From contig NTHE01000018.1 in the NCBI GenBank assembly GCA_002551355.1, forward strand, positions 58,906-122,905: a stretch of 64,000 nucleotides of DNA, given 5' to 3'. Numbering within the stretch: the first letter of the stretch is position 1; every line of letters starts with the position of its first letter. Under the pieces are notes generated by a model. That model did not search any database, was not told the origin of the DNA, and saw only the letters and a list, made by a program, of their open reading frames with translations. The DNA comes from Streptomyces sp. man185. GTDB taxonomy: Bacteria; Actinomycetota; Actinomycetes; Streptomycetales; Streptomycetaceae. Shown here piece by piece: positions 43,110-53,096 of the stretch. Made by a program: the position numbers and the translations under genes.

Positions 43110-44300
43110 TCAAGCTCCCTTCGCGGCCTGGAACAGTTCCGCCCGCGGGTCCTCGTCCGCGGTCGCCTTCCGGTAGGCCTCCAGGGCGTCCCTGGCCTCC
43201 TGGCCCAGGTCCCTGGGGACCGCGACCTCCACGGTGACCAACAGGTCGCCGCGGGTGCCGTCCTTGCGCACCGCGCCCTTGCCCCGGGCGCGCATCGTAC
43301 GCCCGTTGGGGGTGCCGGCGGGGAGCTTCAGGGTGACCGGGGGTCCGCCGAGGGTGGGGACCTTGACGTCGCCGCCGAGCGTCGCCTCGGGATACGTGAC
43401 GGGCACGGTGACCGTGAGGTTGTCGCCCTTGCGGCCGAAGACCGGGTGGGCGTCGACGTGGACGACGACGTACAGATCACCGGCCGGACCGCCGCGTTCG
43501 CCCGCGCCGCCCTTGCCGCGCAGCCGGATCCGCTGGCCGTCGGAGACGCCCGCCGGGATCCTCACCTGCATGGTGCGCGCCGACTTCGCCCGGCCGCTGC
43601 CCTTGCAGACGTCACAGGGGTCCTGGGCGATGAGGCCCCGGCCCTTGCAGTCCACGCAGGGGTCGGTGAGCGAGAAGCCGCCGCCGGTGCCGCGCGATAC
43701 CTGGCCGGTGCCGACGCAGGTCGGGCAGACCCGGGGGGTGCCGTTCTTGTCGCCGGTGCCGGAACACGCCTTGCAGGGCGCCTGGCTGGACATCCGCAGC
43801 GGGACCGTGGCCCCGTCGACCGCCTCGGTGAAGCTGAGCGTCACCTCGGACTCGATGTCCTGGCCGCGCTTCGGCTGGACGCGGGTGCCCGCGCCGCCGC
43901 GGTTGAACAGCCCGCCGAAGACGTCGCCGAGACCGCCCCCGCCGCCGAAGCCGCCGCCCGCGCCGCCCTGCCCGCCGCCCGGGGCGCCCCCGCCGAAGAG
44001 GTCGCCCAGGTCGAAGTTGAAGTTGCCGCCCGCACCACCGGGACCGGCACGGAAGCCGCCGTTGCCGAAGAGAGCGCGCGCCTCGTCGTACTCCTTGCGC
44101 TTCTTGGGGTCACCGAGGACGTCGTTCGCCTCGGAGATCTCCTTGAAGCGCTCCTCCGCCTTGGCGTCGTTCTTGTTGGCGTCCGGGTGGAACTCGCGGG
44201 CGAGCTTCCGGTACGCCTTCTTGACCTCGGCGTCGGTGGCGTCCTTGGGGACGCCGAGGACCTTGTAGTAGTCCTTCTCGACGAAGTCCTTCGTGCTCAT
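43110..44300 (-). CDS. dnaJ: DnaJ co-chaperone (Hsp40)
   Basis: A 396-residue type I DnaJ. It has the J-domain with HPD ([13 protein letters not shown], about residue 37), a Gly/Phe-rich region (about 75-150), four CxxCxGxG zinc repeats ([32 protein letters not shown]) and a C-terminal substrate-binding domain. It stimulates DnaK ATPase. Third gene of the dnaK operon. Streptomyces often have a second dnaJ elsewhere. Confidence 0.96.
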   Translation of the reverse strand: MSTKDFVEKDYYKVLGVPKDATDAEVKKAYRKLAREFHPDANKNDAKAEERFKEISEANDVLGDPKKRKEYDEARALFGNGGFRAGPGGAGGNFNFDLGDLFGGGAPGGGQGGAGGGFGGGGGLGDVFGGLFNRGGAGTRVQPKRGQDIESEVTLSFTEAVDGATVPLRMSSQAPCKACSGTGDKNGTPRVCPTCVGTGQVSRGTGGGFSLTDPCVDCKGRGLIAQDPCDVCKGSGRAKSARTMQVRIPAGVSDGQRIRLRGKGGAGERGGPAGDLYVVVHVDAHPVFGRKGDNLTVTVPVTYPEATLGGDVKVPTLGGPPVTLKLPAGTPNGRTMRARGKGAVRKDGTRGDLLVTVEVAVPRDLGQEARDALEAYRKATADEDPRAELFQAAKGA

Positions 44301-44396
44301 CGACGTCCCTCCTTCCGGACGATCGGCCGAGCGGCCGGCCCGTGGGCCGGCCGCCGGGCCGGTCGGTGTGCACCGCGGTGATCAGACGGGTCGACG

Positions 44397-45047
44397 TCAG
44401 ACCTCCTCGGTGCCACCGCTCTCCTCGTCGTCTGTCTTCTCTTCCTTGGCCGCGGCGGGCGTGGCGCCCGGCTGCGGCTCGGCGACGGCCACCCGCGCGG
44501 GGCGGATGGTGCGCTCGCCGATGCGATACCCCGGCTGCAGGATCGCCACGCAGGTCGTCTCGGTGACGTCCGGCGCGTAGCTGTGCATCAGGGCCTCGTG
44601 GATCGTCGGGTCGAAGGGCTCGCCCTCCTTGCCGAACTGCTGGAGGCCCAGCTTCGCGACGGTGGTCTCCAGCGATTCGGCCACCGACTTGAAGCCGCCG
44701 ACCAGCTCGCCGTGTTCCCGCGCGCGGCCGACGTCGTCGAGGACGGGCAGCAGCTCGGACAGGAGGTTCGCGACGGCGATCTCCTTGACCGTGACCCGGT
44801 CCCGCTCGACGCGGCGGCGGTAGTTCTGGTACTCGGCCTGGAGCCGCTGGAGGTCCGCGGTGCGCTCGCCGAGCGCGGTGCGTACCTGGTCCAGCTGTGC
44901 GGTCAGACCGACGGTCGCATCGGTGTCCCCGGCCGGGGCCGCCGCCTCCTCCTCGGAGGGGTCGGCAGCCTTCGGCTCGGCGTCATCAGGGGTGGCGCCG
45001 GAGGGGACGTCGGGCTTCTCCTCGAAGCCCGGAGTCTCCTCGGTCAC
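44397..45047 (-). CDS. grpE: GrpE nucleotide exchange factor
   Basis: A 216-residue GrpE. An acidic N-terminus ([35 protein letters not shown]), a long coiled coil ([37 protein letters not shown]) and the C-terminal beta domain with [22 protein letters not shown] and [45 protein letters not shown]. It releases ADP from DnaK. Its start overlaps the dnaK stop by four bases (45044-45047). Confidence 0.96.
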   Translation of the reverse strand: MTEETPGFEEKPDVPSGATPDDAEPKAADPSEEEAAAPAGDTDATVGLTAQLDQVRTALGERTADLQRLQAEYQNYRRRVERDRVTVKEIAVANLLSELLPVLDDVGRAREHGELVGGFKSVAESLETTVAKLGLQQFGKEGEPFDPTIHEALMHSYAPDVTETTCVAILQPGYRIGERTIRPARVAVAEPQPGATPAAAKEEKTDDEESGGTEEV

Positions 45048-46897
45048 GCCGCACCGCCCTTGGTGTCCTTCTCGTCGTCCACGATCTCGGCGTCGACGAC
45101 ATCGTCATCGGCCTTGGCCTGACCGTCGCCCGGGGCCTCGGCGCCCGGGGTCGCACCCTCGGCCTGGGCGTTGGCGTACATCGCCTGGCCCAGCTTCTGG
45201 GAGACGGCCGCGACCTTCTCGGTGGCCGTACGGATCTCGGCGGAGTCCTCGCCCTTGAGCTTCTCCTTCAGCTCCTCGACCGCGGTCTCCACCTCCGTCT
45301 TGACGTCGGCGGGGACCTTGTCCTCGTTGTCCTTGAGGAACTTCTCCGTCTGGTAGACGAGCTGCTCGCCCTGGTTGCGCGACTCGGCGGCCTCGCGGCG
45401 GGCGTGGTCCTCCTCCGCGTACTTCTCGGCCTCTTCGCGCATCCGGTTGACCTCGTCCTTCGGCAGCGAGGAGCCGCCGGTGACGGTCATCTTCTGCTCC
45501 TTGCCGGTGCCGAGGTCCTTGGCGGCGACGTGCATGATGCCGTTGGCGTCGATGTCGAAGGCGACCTCGATCTGCGGCACACCGCGCGGGGCCGGCGGCA
45601 GACCGGTCAGCTCGAACATCCCGAGCTTCTTGTTGTACGCCGCGATCTCGCGCTCGCCCTGGTAGACCTGGATCTGCACGGACGGCTGGTTGTCCTCGGC
45701 CGTCGTGAAGATCTCGGAACGCTTGGTCGGGATCGTGGTGTTGCGCTCGATGAGCTTGGTCATGATCCCTCCCTTGGTCTCGATGCCGAGGGACAGCGGG
45801 GTGACGTCGAGGAGCAGGACGTCCTTGACCTCGCCCTTGAGGACACCGGCCTGGAGCGAGGCGCCGATGGCGACGACCTCGTCCGGGTTCACACCCTTGT
45901 TGGCGTCCTGGCCACCGGTCAGCTCCTTGACGAGCTCGGCGACGGCCGGCATACGGGTGGAGCCACCGACGAGAACGACGTGGTCGATCTCGGAGAGCTG
46001 GATGCCCGCGTCCTTGATGACGTTGTGGAACGGGGTCTTGCAGCGGTCCAGGAGGTCCGAGGTCAGCTGCTGGAACTGCGAGCGCGTGAGCTTCTCGTCC
46101 AGGTGCAGCGGGCCCTCGGCGGACGCCGTGATGTAGGGCAGGTTGATCGTGGTCTCGGTCGAGGACGAGAGCTCGATCTTCGCCTTCTCCGCGGCCTCGC
46201 GGAGACGCTGGAGAGCCATCTTGTCCTTGGACAGGTCCACGCCGTGCCCGTTGGCGAACTGCTTCACCAGGTAGTCGACGACGCGCTGGTCCCAGTCGTC
46301 ACCACCGAGGTGGTTGTCACCGTTGGTGGCCTTCACCTCGACGACGCCGTCGCCGATCTCCAGGAGGGACACGTCGAAGGTGCCGCCACCGAGGTCGAAG
46401 ACGAGGATCGTCTGGTCGTCCTTGTCGAGGCCGTACGCCAGGGCGGCGGCGGTCGGCTCGTTGACGATGCGCAGGACGTTGAGGCCCGCGATCTCACCGG
46501 CCTCCTTGGTCGCCTGACGCTCGGAGTCGTTGAAGTACGCCGGGACGGTGATGACCGCGTCGGTCACCTTCTCGCCCAGGTAGGACTCGGCGTCGCGCTT
46601 CAGCTTCTGCAGGATGAAGGCGCTCATCTGCTGCGGGTTGAAGCTCTTGCCGTCCAGGTCGATCTTCCAGTCAGTGCCCATGTGGCGCTTGACGGAGCGG
46701 ATGGTCCTGTCGACGTTGGTGACCGCCTGGCGCTTCGCGACCTCGCCGACGAGCACCTCGCCGTTCTTGGCGAAGGCGACGACGGACGGCGTGGTCCTGG
46801 CGCCTTCGGCGTTGGTGATGACGGTGGGCTCGCCGCCTTCGAGAACGCTGACGACGGAGTTAGTCGTGCCCAGGTCGATGCCGACCGCACGTGCCAT
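45044..46897 (-). CDS. dnaK: DnaK chaperone (Hsp70)
   Basis: A 617-residue Hsp70. Signatures are [16 protein letters not shown] (residues 7-22), [20 protein letters not shown], and [16 protein letters not shown] in the ATPase domain, then the substrate-binding domain ([34 protein letters not shown]) and an acidic C-terminus [13 protein letters not shown]. It starts at ATG 46897 after GGAGGAATTG. First gene of the dnaK-grpE-dnaJ-hspR operon under HAIR control. Confidence 0.98.
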   Translation of the reverse strand: MARAVGIDLGTTNSVVSVLEGGEPTVITNAEGARTTPSVVAFAKNGEVLVGEVAKRQAVTNVDRTIRSVKRHMGTDWKIDLDGKSFNPQQMSAFILQKLKRDAESYLGEKVTDAVITVPAYFNDSERQATKEAGEIAGLNVLRIVNEPTAAALAYGLDKDDQTILVFDLGGGTFDVSLLEIGDGVVEVKATNGDNHLGGDDWDQRVVDYLVKQFANGHGVDLSKDKMALQRLREAAEKAKIELSSSTETTINLPYITASAEGPLHLDEKLTRSQFQQLTSDLLDRCKTPFHNVIKDAGIQLSEIDHVVLVGGSTRMPAVAELVKELTGGQDANKGVNPDEVVAIGASLQAGVLKGEVKDVLLLDVTPLSLGIETKGGIMTKLIERNTTIPTKRSEIFTTAEDNQPSVQIQVYQGEREIAAYNKKLGMFELTGLPPAPRGVPQIEVAFDIDANGIMHVAAKDLGTGKEQKMTVTGGSSLPKDEVNRMREEAEKYAEEDHARREAAESRNQGEQLVYQTEKFLKDNEDKVPADVKTEVETAVEELKEKLKGEDSAEIRTATEKVAAVSQKLGQAMYANAQAEGATPGAEAPGDGQAKADDDVVDAEIVDDEKDTKGGAA

Positions 46898-46921
46898 TTC
46901 AATTCCTCCAACAACTGACTA

Positions 46922-46994
46922 CTTGAGTGGATCTGGCTCAAGAATGCATGACGCCGACCCATGAGTCAACAGACCTGAGTCGGCCACGCTCAAC
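46922..46994 (-). promoter_or_regulatory. dnaK operon promoter with two HAIR operators
   Basis: HAIR 1 is CTTGAGT-N7-GCTCAAG at 46922-46942; HAIR 2 is CCTGAGT-N7-GCTCAAC at 46974-46994. On the reverse strand a -35 TTGACT (46964-46969) and -10 CATTCT (46941-46946) are 17 bases apart, so HAIR 2 lies above the -35 and HAIR 1 covers the -10 and start region. This fits HspR repression as known in S. coelicolor. Confidence 0.85.
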
Positions 46995-47203
46995 TTAAGT
47001 GCTTATGCGGACCACATCTGCGCTGGTACGACCGCCACACCACCGCACCAGCGCACGCCACACCCCTCGCACACCACCCGCCCCACGGTCCCACCATGGG
47101 ATCGTTCTGTCACAAATTGCCGCGAGACGACTGCAACCGTCACCGACCGGCAGGTTTCAGCGTGGATCGTCACCCATCGAACCTCGAACCCCGGGCGGGC
47201 GCG
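46995..47203. other. gap between dnaK promoter and sugar transferase-like gene
   Basis: About 210 bases upstream of the HAIR-bearing dnaK promoter. AT-richer toward the promoter. A GTG at 47162 is an alternative start for the forward gene. No other feature recognised. Confidence 0.35.
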
Positions 47204-48136
47204 ATGCAGAACGCGAGGAAGCGGCGCGTACGGCAGAAAATCCAGAAGACACAGAAGACGCACCAGAAGAAGACGCACCAGAAGACACCGAAGGCCCTCA
47301 AGACCCTGAAGGCCCAGCCACCCCAGTCAGCGCAGCCACCCCAGCCCCGCTCGGAGCCGCGCGCCCCGGAGCCGTACGCGACGGAGCCGCGTGACCCGGA
47401 GCCGTACGCGACGGAATCGCCCGGCCCGCACGCGTACCCGCACCCGCGGCATCCGCACCCGGCCCCGTACCCGCACAGGACCGTGACAGGCACGGCCAGG
47501 GGCCACTTCCCCTCCCGCCCCGCCGCCCGCCTGGCCGGGCTCACCGACCGGGCCGGGCACCTGGCGGACCGCTTCGTTCCGCGCACACCGGCCGAACGGG
47601 TCCTCGACCTGACCCTCGGCACCGCCCTGCTGCTCCTGACCGCCCCCGCCGTCGCCGTCGCGGCCCTCGCCCTGACCGCGAGGCGCACCCCGGGCGGCGC
47701 CTGGGACCGCCGACCCCGGACCGGCCTGGGCGGCCGGGTCTTCGAACTGCGCACCCTGCGCACGCGACACTTCCGCCTGGACCTGCTCTCCCGGCTCCCC
47801 CACGTCGTACGGGGCGACCTGTCCCTGGTCGGCCCCGCCCCTCTGGCCCCGGGCGACCCACGGGCCACCGGGCCCGGCGCGCGGCAGTGGCGGCAGGAAC
47901 TGCGCCCGGGCCTGACCGGTCTGGCGCAGGTACGCGCCCGCTCCGGCATGCCGTGGGACGACCCCGCTCTGCTGGACCAGCACTACGCAGAGCACCATGG
48001 AGTGGTGCTCGACCTGGCGATTCTGACGGAAGCCGTACGCGCCCACCTGCGTACGGCGCTCCCGAGGGCGCGCCGAACCAAGGCACACCTGAGCGACACA
48101 GATCACCGCCCGCCCGGCTGCTGCGGGGTGGACTAA
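47204..48136 (+). CDS. bacterial sugar transferase-like (WbaP/PglC-type) protein
   Basis: From ATG 47204 the protein is 310 residues; GTG 47162 is the alternative start. The N-terminal ~100 residues are Lys/Gln/Pro-rich and disordered (QKTHQKKTHQKTPKALKTLK). The C-terminal half has the monotopic phosphoglycosyl transferase design: hydrophobic VLDLTLGTALLLLTAPAVAVAALAL, then GLGGRVFELRTLRT, LSRLPHVVRGDLSLVGPAPLAPGD, RPGLTGLAQVRARSG, YAEHHGVVLDLAIL. The catalytic Asp-Glu pair is not obvious (LSLVGP is present), so activity is uncertain. It would initiate cell-envelope glycan synthesis at undecaprenyl phosphate. Confidence 0.75.
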   Translation: MQNARKRRVRQKIQKTQKTHQKKTHQKTPKALKTLKAQPPQSAQPPQPRSEPRAPEPYATEPRDPEPYATESPGPHAYPHPRHPHPAPYPHRTVTGTARGHFPSRPAARLAGLTDRAGHLADRFVPRTPAERVLDLTLGTALLLLTAPAVAVAALALTARRTPGGAWDRRPRTGLGGRVFELRTLRTRHFRLDLLSRLPHVVRGDLSLVGPAPLAPGDPRATGPGARQWRQELRPGLTGLAQVRARSGMPWDDPALLDQHYAEHHGVVLDLAILTEAVRAHLRTALPRARRTKAHLSDTDHRPPGCCGVD

Positions 48137-48233
48137 GTGGATAGTGTCAGCACAGACTAATTAAGTTACTGCTTAGTAGTAGTGGGCAGTAGTCAACTGG
48201 ATCCCGCTCTCGCAGGCCCGAGGAGCCCTACTC

Positions 48234-50501
48234 ATGCAACTCGCCGCGATCATCGTGTCGCTGGTGCTGACGGTGGTCGGCGTTGCGCTCGTCGCCCGAG
48301 CCGTCGCGCAGATTTACCGCTTCGTCCGTCTCGGACAGGCGGTACCGGCAGGCAGCCGCACCGACGACCCCAAGCAGCGGACGATCACCTTGATCAAGGA
48401 GTTCGTCGGCCATACCCGCATGAACCGCTGGGGAATCGTGGGCGTCGCCCACTGGTTCGTCGCGGTCGGCTTCCTGACCCTGGGCCTGACGATCGTCACG
48501 GCGTACGGCCAGCTGTTCAAGGCCGACTGGGTGCTTCCCTACATCGGCACCTTCCTGCCGTACGAGGTCTACATCGAGTTCATCGCGCTCGGCACGACCC
48601 TCGGCATCCTCGTCCTGATCGCGATCCGTCAGCTGAACCTGCCCTCGCGGGCCGGCCGCAAGTCGCGGTTCACAGGCTCGAAGATGGGCCAGGCGTACTT
48701 CGTCGAGGCGATCATCCTGATCATCGGCGCCGCGATCATGGTGCTCCGCGGCCTGGAGGGCGCGCTGCACCACGTGGACGGCTACGGGCCCGCGTACTTC
48801 GCCTCGTACCCCCTGGTCCTGGCCTTCGAGGGACTGAGCGTCGAGACGCTGCAGAACCTGGTCTACCTGGCCGCGATGATCAAGCTCGGTACGACGATGA
48901 TCTGGGCGATCACGGTCGGGCTGAACACGAACATGGGCGTTGCCTGGCACCGCTTCCTCGGCTTCCCGAACATCTGGTTCAAGCGGAACGCCGACGGCGA
49001 TGTCGCGCTCGGCGCGCTCCAGCCGATGACCTCGGGCGGCAAGGAGATCGACTTCGAGGACCCGGGCGATGACGACACCTTCGGCGTCTCCCAGGTCGAG
49101 CAGTTCTCCTGGAAGGGCATCCTCGACTTCTCCACCTGCACCGAGTGCGGCCGCTGCCAGTCGCAGTGCCCCGCGTGGAACACCGGCAAGCCCCTCTCCC
49201 CGAAGCTCCTGATCATGTCGTTGCGCGACCACGCGCACGCCAAGGCGCCGTACCTGCTCGCCGGCGGCGGCAAGACCATGGAGGGCGAGGAGAAGGCCAC
49301 CGAGGAGCAGCTCAAGGACGTTCCCGCGGCCGCCCTCGCCGAGGCCGAGCGCCCGCTGATCGGCACCGCCGAGGAGAACGGCGTCATCGACCCGGACGTC
49401 CTGTGGTCCTGCACCACCTGCGGCGCCTGCGTCGAGCAGTGCCCGGTCGACATCGAGCACATCGACCACATCGTCGACATGCGCCGCTACCAGGTGATGA
49501 TCGAGTCCGCGTTCCCGTCCGAGGCGGGCACGATGCTCAAGAACCTGGAGAAGAAGGGCAACCCCTGGGGGCTGGCCAAGAAGGCGCGCGTCGAGTGGAC
49601 CAAGGAAGTCGACTTCGAGGTCCCGATCGTCGGGAAGGAGGTCGAGGACCTCACCGAGGTCGACTACCTGTACTGGGTCGGCTGCGCGGGCGCCCTGGAG
49701 GACCGGGCCAAGAAGACCACCAAGGCCTTCGCCGAGCTGCTGCACATCGCGGGCGTCAAGTTCGCGATCATGGGCGGCGACGAGAAGTGCACGGGTGACT
49801 CCGCCCGCCGCCTGGGCAACGAGCCGCTCTTCCAGCAGCTCGGCCAGGAGAACGTGGCCATGCTGAACATGGCATACGGCGAGGACGACGAAGACACGAC
49901 GACGAAGAAGCCCAAGTCGTCGAAGAAGATCGTCGCGACCTGCCCGCACTGCTTCAACACGATCGCGAACGAGTACCCGCAGCTCGGCGGCGAGTACGAG
50001 GTCATCCACCACACGCAGCTGCTCCAGCACCTCATCGACGAGGGCAAGCTGATCCCGGTCACCCCGGTCGAGGGCCTGATCACGTACCACGACCCGTGCT
50101 ACCTGGGCCGTCACAACAAGATCTACACCCCGCCGCGCGAGATCATCGCGAAGGTCCCGGGTCTGCGGAACGAGGAGATGCACCGCCACAAGGAGCGCGG
50201 CTTCTGCTGTGGCGCCGGTGGCGCCCGGATGTGGATGGAGGAGCGGATCGGCAAGCGGGTCAACAACGAGCGCGTCGACGAAGCCCTCGCCCTCAACCCG
50301 GACATCGTCTCCACCGCCTGCCCGTTCTGCCTCGTCATGCTGACCGACTCGGTCAACGGCAAGAAGAACGACGGCCAGGCCAAGGAGTCCATCCAGGTGG
50401 TGGACGTCTCGCAGCTCCTCCTGGAGTCGGTGAAGGCGCCCATCGACCCGACCGGCGAGCCGGAGCAGGCGGACGCACCGGAGCCGGAACCGGCACAGTG
50501 A
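48234..50501 (+). CDS. EtfD-like membrane Fe-S oxidoreductase (heterodisulfide reductase-related)
   Basis: A 755-residue protein. Residues 1-245 contain about five transmembrane helices (LAAIIVSLVLTVVGVALVARAV and others) of the nitrate-reductase-gamma/DsrM type. A ferredoxin module follows with two cysteine clusters, CTECGRCQSQCP and CTTCGACVEQCPVD. Two CCG domains (YWVGCAGALED ... CPHCFNTIANEYP; HDPCYLGRHN ... FCCGAGGARMW ... CPFCLVML) bind another cubane. It resembles mycobacterial EtfD (Rv0338c), which passes electrons from ETF to the quinone pool during fatty-acid oxidation. GAGGAG precedes the ATG; single-gene unit ending at a terminator with TTTT. Confidence 0.88.
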   Translation: MQLAAIIVSLVLTVVGVALVARAVAQIYRFVRLGQAVPAGSRTDDPKQRTITLIKEFVGHTRMNRWGIVGVAHWFVAVGFLTLGLTIVTAYGQLFKADWVLPYIGTFLPYEVYIEFIALGTTLGILVLIAIRQLNLPSRAGRKSRFTGSKMGQAYFVEAIILIIGAAIMVLRGLEGALHHVDGYGPAYFASYPLVLAFEGLSVETLQNLVYLAAMIKLGTTMIWAITVGLNTNMGVAWHRFLGFPNIWFKRNADGDVALGALQPMTSGGKEIDFEDPGDDDTFGVSQVEQFSWKGILDFSTCTECGRCQSQCPAWNTGKPLSPKLLIMSLRDHAHAKAPYLLAGGGKTMEGEEKATEEQLKDVPAAALAEAERPLIGTAEENGVIDPDVLWSCTTCGACVEQCPVDIEHIDHIVDMRRYQVMIESAFPSEAGTMLKNLEKKGNPWGLAKKARVEWTKEVDFEVPIVGKEVEDLTEVDYLYWVGCAGALEDRAKKTTKAFAELLHIAGVKFAIMGGDEKCTGDSARRLGNEPLFQQLGQENVAMLNMAYGEDDEDTTTKKPKSSKKIVATCPHCFNTIANEYPQLGGEYEVIHHTQLLQHLIDEGKLIPVTPVEGLITYHDPCYLGRHNKIYTPPREIIAKVPGLRNEEMHRHKERGFCCGAGGARMWMEERIGKRVNNERVDEALALNPDIVSTACPFCLVMLTDSVNGKKNDGQAKESIQVVDVSQLLLESVKAPIDPTGEPEQADAPEPEPAQ

Positions 50502-50520
50502 CGTAAGCATCAGCGCGATG

Positions 50521-50560
50521 AGCGGCCGGACCTGCCTCGGGGGCAGGACCGGCCGCTTTT
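50521..50560 (+). terminator. terminator of EtfD-like gene
   Basis: AGCGGCCGG-A-CCTGCC pairs with GGCAGG-A-CCGGCCGCT, followed by TTTT. It is 20 bases after the stop codon at 50501. Confidence 0.9.
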
Positions 50561-50770
50561 CCGTGCGCGGGTCGTCGCGTCACCTCCCGCCCCTCCCGTC
50601 CCGTGCAGCCCGGGGCGTGACGACCACCGCATGTGAACTCGGACATGTACGCGACGACGTATCTGGAGCATCATGTGCCCCGGAGAAGACCCGCAGCGGG
50701 TCGGGAACCACGCCGAACCACCCCTTCGGCAGACGCCGGCGAACAACGAACGAACGACGAACGAGGCCCC

Positions 50771-51934
50771 GTGCGCCCACGCATCACGCACCCGAAGGCA
50801 GCGGTCACCACCAGGGCGACGGCTGCCCTCGCCGCGGGCTGCGCCGGCCTGCTGCTCGTCCTCACCGGCTGCGGGAGCCCCTCGGCCGCCGACGGGCCGT
50901 CGTCCTCCTCCGCGTCCGACGGCAAGAACGGCGACACCCCACCGGAAGCCCGGGCGCAGGCCCAGACCCGCGCGGACACGGCGCGCGTCCCCGTACCCCG
51001 CGGCACCGGCAGCCGCGTCCCGTACGACTTCAACGGCGACGGCCACCGCGACCTGGTCGTCGACGACCTGGTGAAGGCCCCCGAGGACAGCCGCGGCGAC
51101 GACGCGGGCATCGGCATCGTGTACGGCTCCGGCGACCGCGACCGCCCCCTGGACCCGGCCGCCCGGCAACTGCTGAGCGCCCGGGCGAACGCGGCGAAGT
51201 CCGGCGACACCCTGCCCGCCGCGTTCGACGCCGAGTCGGCCTGCGACCTGGACCGGGACGGTTTCACCGACCTGATCGTCTCCACCGACCCCCCGTACAA
51301 CGGCATCGGCGCCCCGCCGGTACCCCTCCAGATCCTCTTCGGCTCCCCGGCCGGCCTCACCGGCAAGGCGGTCACCGTACGCATCCCGCAGGAGGCCAGG
51401 TTCGGCAACGAGTGGCCCGAGCAGCCGGTCTGCGGCGACTTCGACGGCGACGGCAGGGCCGACCTCGCGGTCACCGCCAGCGCGGGCCAGGTCACCTTCC
51501 TGCACGGCCCCTTCACCCGCGCCGGAGCCCCGCGCAGCGCGGACCTGCTGCCCGACGGCGGACCGTACCTCTACGCCCCCGAGCCCCGGGCCGACGCCGA
51601 CCGGGACGGTTACGACGACCTCGTCGCCGCCGCCCGCCCGCGCGCCCCCGGACAGGCGGGCCGGGGCACCCTCCTCCTCGGCTCCGCGAAGGGCCCGGCG
51701 GGTCCGGGCAGCACGTACGCGTTCGCGGCGGAGGAACTCCCCGGCGCACCGCTGAAGACGACAGGCGCCACCCGCACCGCCCTCCTGGACCACGGCGACT
51801 ACGACGGCGACAAGAAGCCGGACACGGTGGTCCGGACGTACCGGGGCGAGCGGCAGGACCTGATCGCGCTCTACCCGGCGGATAGCACGAAGGAGCCCCC
51901 CGTCACCTTCTCCACGGCGCTGTTCCTCCCCTGA
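50771..51934 (+). CDS. FG-GAP/VCBS repeat lipoprotein
   Basis: From GTG 50771 the protein is 387 residues. The lipobox LVLTGC near residue 37 marks it as a lipoprotein. The mature part holds FG-GAP-type calcium-binding repeats: FNGDGHRDLVVDD, LDRDGFTDLIVS, FDGDGRADLAVT, ADRDGYDDLVAA and YDGDKKPDTVV. Such beta-propellers line the outer face of the membrane in streptomycetes; function is unknown. The longer frame back to 50633 lacks a signal and is noise. It is between the EtfD-like and Yip1-like genes, all forward. Confidence 0.85.
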   Translation: MRPRITHPKAAVTTRATAALAAGCAGLLLVLTGCGSPSAADGPSSSSASDGKNGDTPPEARAQAQTRADTARVPVPRGTGSRVPYDFNGDGHRDLVVDDLVKAPEDSRGDDAGIGIVYGSGDRDRPLDPAARQLLSARANAAKSGDTLPAAFDAESACDLDRDGFTDLIVSTDPPYNGIGAPPVPLQILFGSPAGLTGKAVTVRIPQEARFGNEWPEQPVCGDFDGDGRADLAVTASAGQVTFLHGPFTRAGAPRSADLLPDGGPYLYAPEPRADADRDGYDDLVAAARPRAPGQAGRGTLLLGSAKGPAGPGSTYAFAAEELPGAPLKTTGATRTALLDHGDYDGDKKPDTVVRTYRGERQDLIALYPADSTKEPPVTFSTALFLP

Positions 51935-52052
51935 ACTCCCCCTCCGGGAGCCCGGGCTGCGGCCCCTAGGGGATGTCACAGCTCGGCAGCAATGGGGGCC
52001 GGGTTCCCCCGGCCCCCACTCCCGGCCCCCGGGGACCAGGTACGTTCGACGG

Positions 52053-53030
52053 GTGGCTGGATTCAGGATCGGACGCGGCCGGGACAACCGCACCCCGCAA
52101 CAACCGCAGCAGCAGCGGCAGCAGCCGTACGGAGGGCAGGCACCACAGCCGCCGTACGGTTCTCAGCCGTGGCCGACGGCAGGAGGCCCCGGCAACGGCG
52201 CGGCACCACCGCCGTACGGGCCCCCGCAGGGCGCCCCGTACAACACCGGCGGCTACGCCCCGCACGGCCAGGGCGGCCACGGGCAGGGCGGACACGGCCA
52301 GGGCGGCCATCACGGCCAGGGCGGGGGCCACGGCGAACCGGAGTACTTCGGCGACCCGTACGCGGACCCCGCGCCCCACGACCCGTACGCCAACAACCCG
52401 GGCCACACGCAGGCCTTCCGCGTCGACGAGGACCCCTACGGCGACGGCAACACCTACCGCGCCGGTTCCGCCCCCGCCCAGCCGACGGGCCCGCGCCTGC
52501 GCTGGAAGGAGCTGCTGAGCGGCATCGTGGTGCGGCCGGGTCCGACGTTCTGGCAGATGCGGGACTACCCGGTCTGGGGCCCGGCGCTGGTCGTCACGTT
52601 CCTCTACGGCCTGCTCGCGCTGTTCGGCTTCGACCAGGCGCGCGAAGAAGCGATCAACGCGACGATCTCGACGGCCATCCCGTACGTCCTGTTCACCGGC
52701 GTCGGCTTCGTCATCGGCGGCCTGGTCCTCGGCGCGGTGACCCACACCCTGGCCCGCCAGCTCGGCGGCACGGGCTCGTGGCAGCCGACGGTGGGCCTGT
52801 CGATGCTGATCATGTCGATGACCGACGCCCCGCGCCTGCTCTTCGCCCTCTTCCTGGGCGGCGAGAACTCCCTGGTCCAGATCGTGGGCTGGCTGACCTG
52901 GCTGGCGGCCGGTGCGCTGTTCACGTCGATGGTCAGCAAGTCGCACGACCTGCCGTGGCCGAAGGCGCTGGGAGCGTCGGCGATCCAGCTGATCGCGCTG
53001 CTGTCGATCATCAAGCTGGGCACGATCTGA
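52053..53030 (+). CDS. Yip1-family membrane protein with Gln/Gly/His-rich N-terminus
   Basis: A 325-residue protein. Residues ~10-145 are disordered, Pro/Gln/Tyr and Gly/His-rich (repeated GHGQGG). The C-terminal half has about five transmembrane helices of the Yip1 pattern (ALVVTFLYGLLALFGF, IPYVLFTGVGFVIGGLVLGAV, LSMLIMSMTDAPRLLFALFLGG, VGWLTWLAAGALFTSMV, ASAIQLIALLSIIKLGTI). Yip1 proteins are of unknown function in bacteria. Starts at GTG 52053 and ends at a terminator. Confidence 0.82.
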   Translation: MAGFRIGRGRDNRTPQQPQQQRQQPYGGQAPQPPYGSQPWPTAGGPGNGAAPPPYGPPQGAPYNTGGYAPHGQGGHGQGGHGQGGHHGQGGGHGEPEYFGDPYADPAPHDPYANNPGHTQAFRVDEDPYGDGNTYRAGSAPAQPTGPRLRWKELLSGIVVRPGPTFWQMRDYPVWGPALVVTFLYGLLALFGFDQAREEAINATISTAIPYVLFTGVGFVIGGLVLGAVTHTLARQLGGTGSWQPTVGLSMLIMSMTDAPRLLFALFLGGENSLVQIVGWLTWLAAGALFTSMVSKSHDLPWPKALGASAIQLIALLSIIKLGTI

Positions 53031-53042
53031 GAGACCGCACGA

Positions 53043-53082
53043 GAAGGCCCCGGAGCGCGGAAGAAACGCACTCCGGGGCCTT
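53043..53082. terminator. bidirectional terminator after Yip1-family gene
   Basis: AAGGCCCCGGAG pairs with CTCCGGGGCCTT with a bulged inner stem, between the forward Yip1-family gene and the reverse phosphoribosyltransferase gene. Confidence 0.8.
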
Positions 53083-53096
53083 TCACGCGCGCCTGC

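Noticed and set aside
47096..47203. Start of the sugar transferase-like gene at 47096
   Set aside because: The first 36 residues overlap a promoter region, have several Cys/His and no ribosome site; 47204 or 47162 are more likely.
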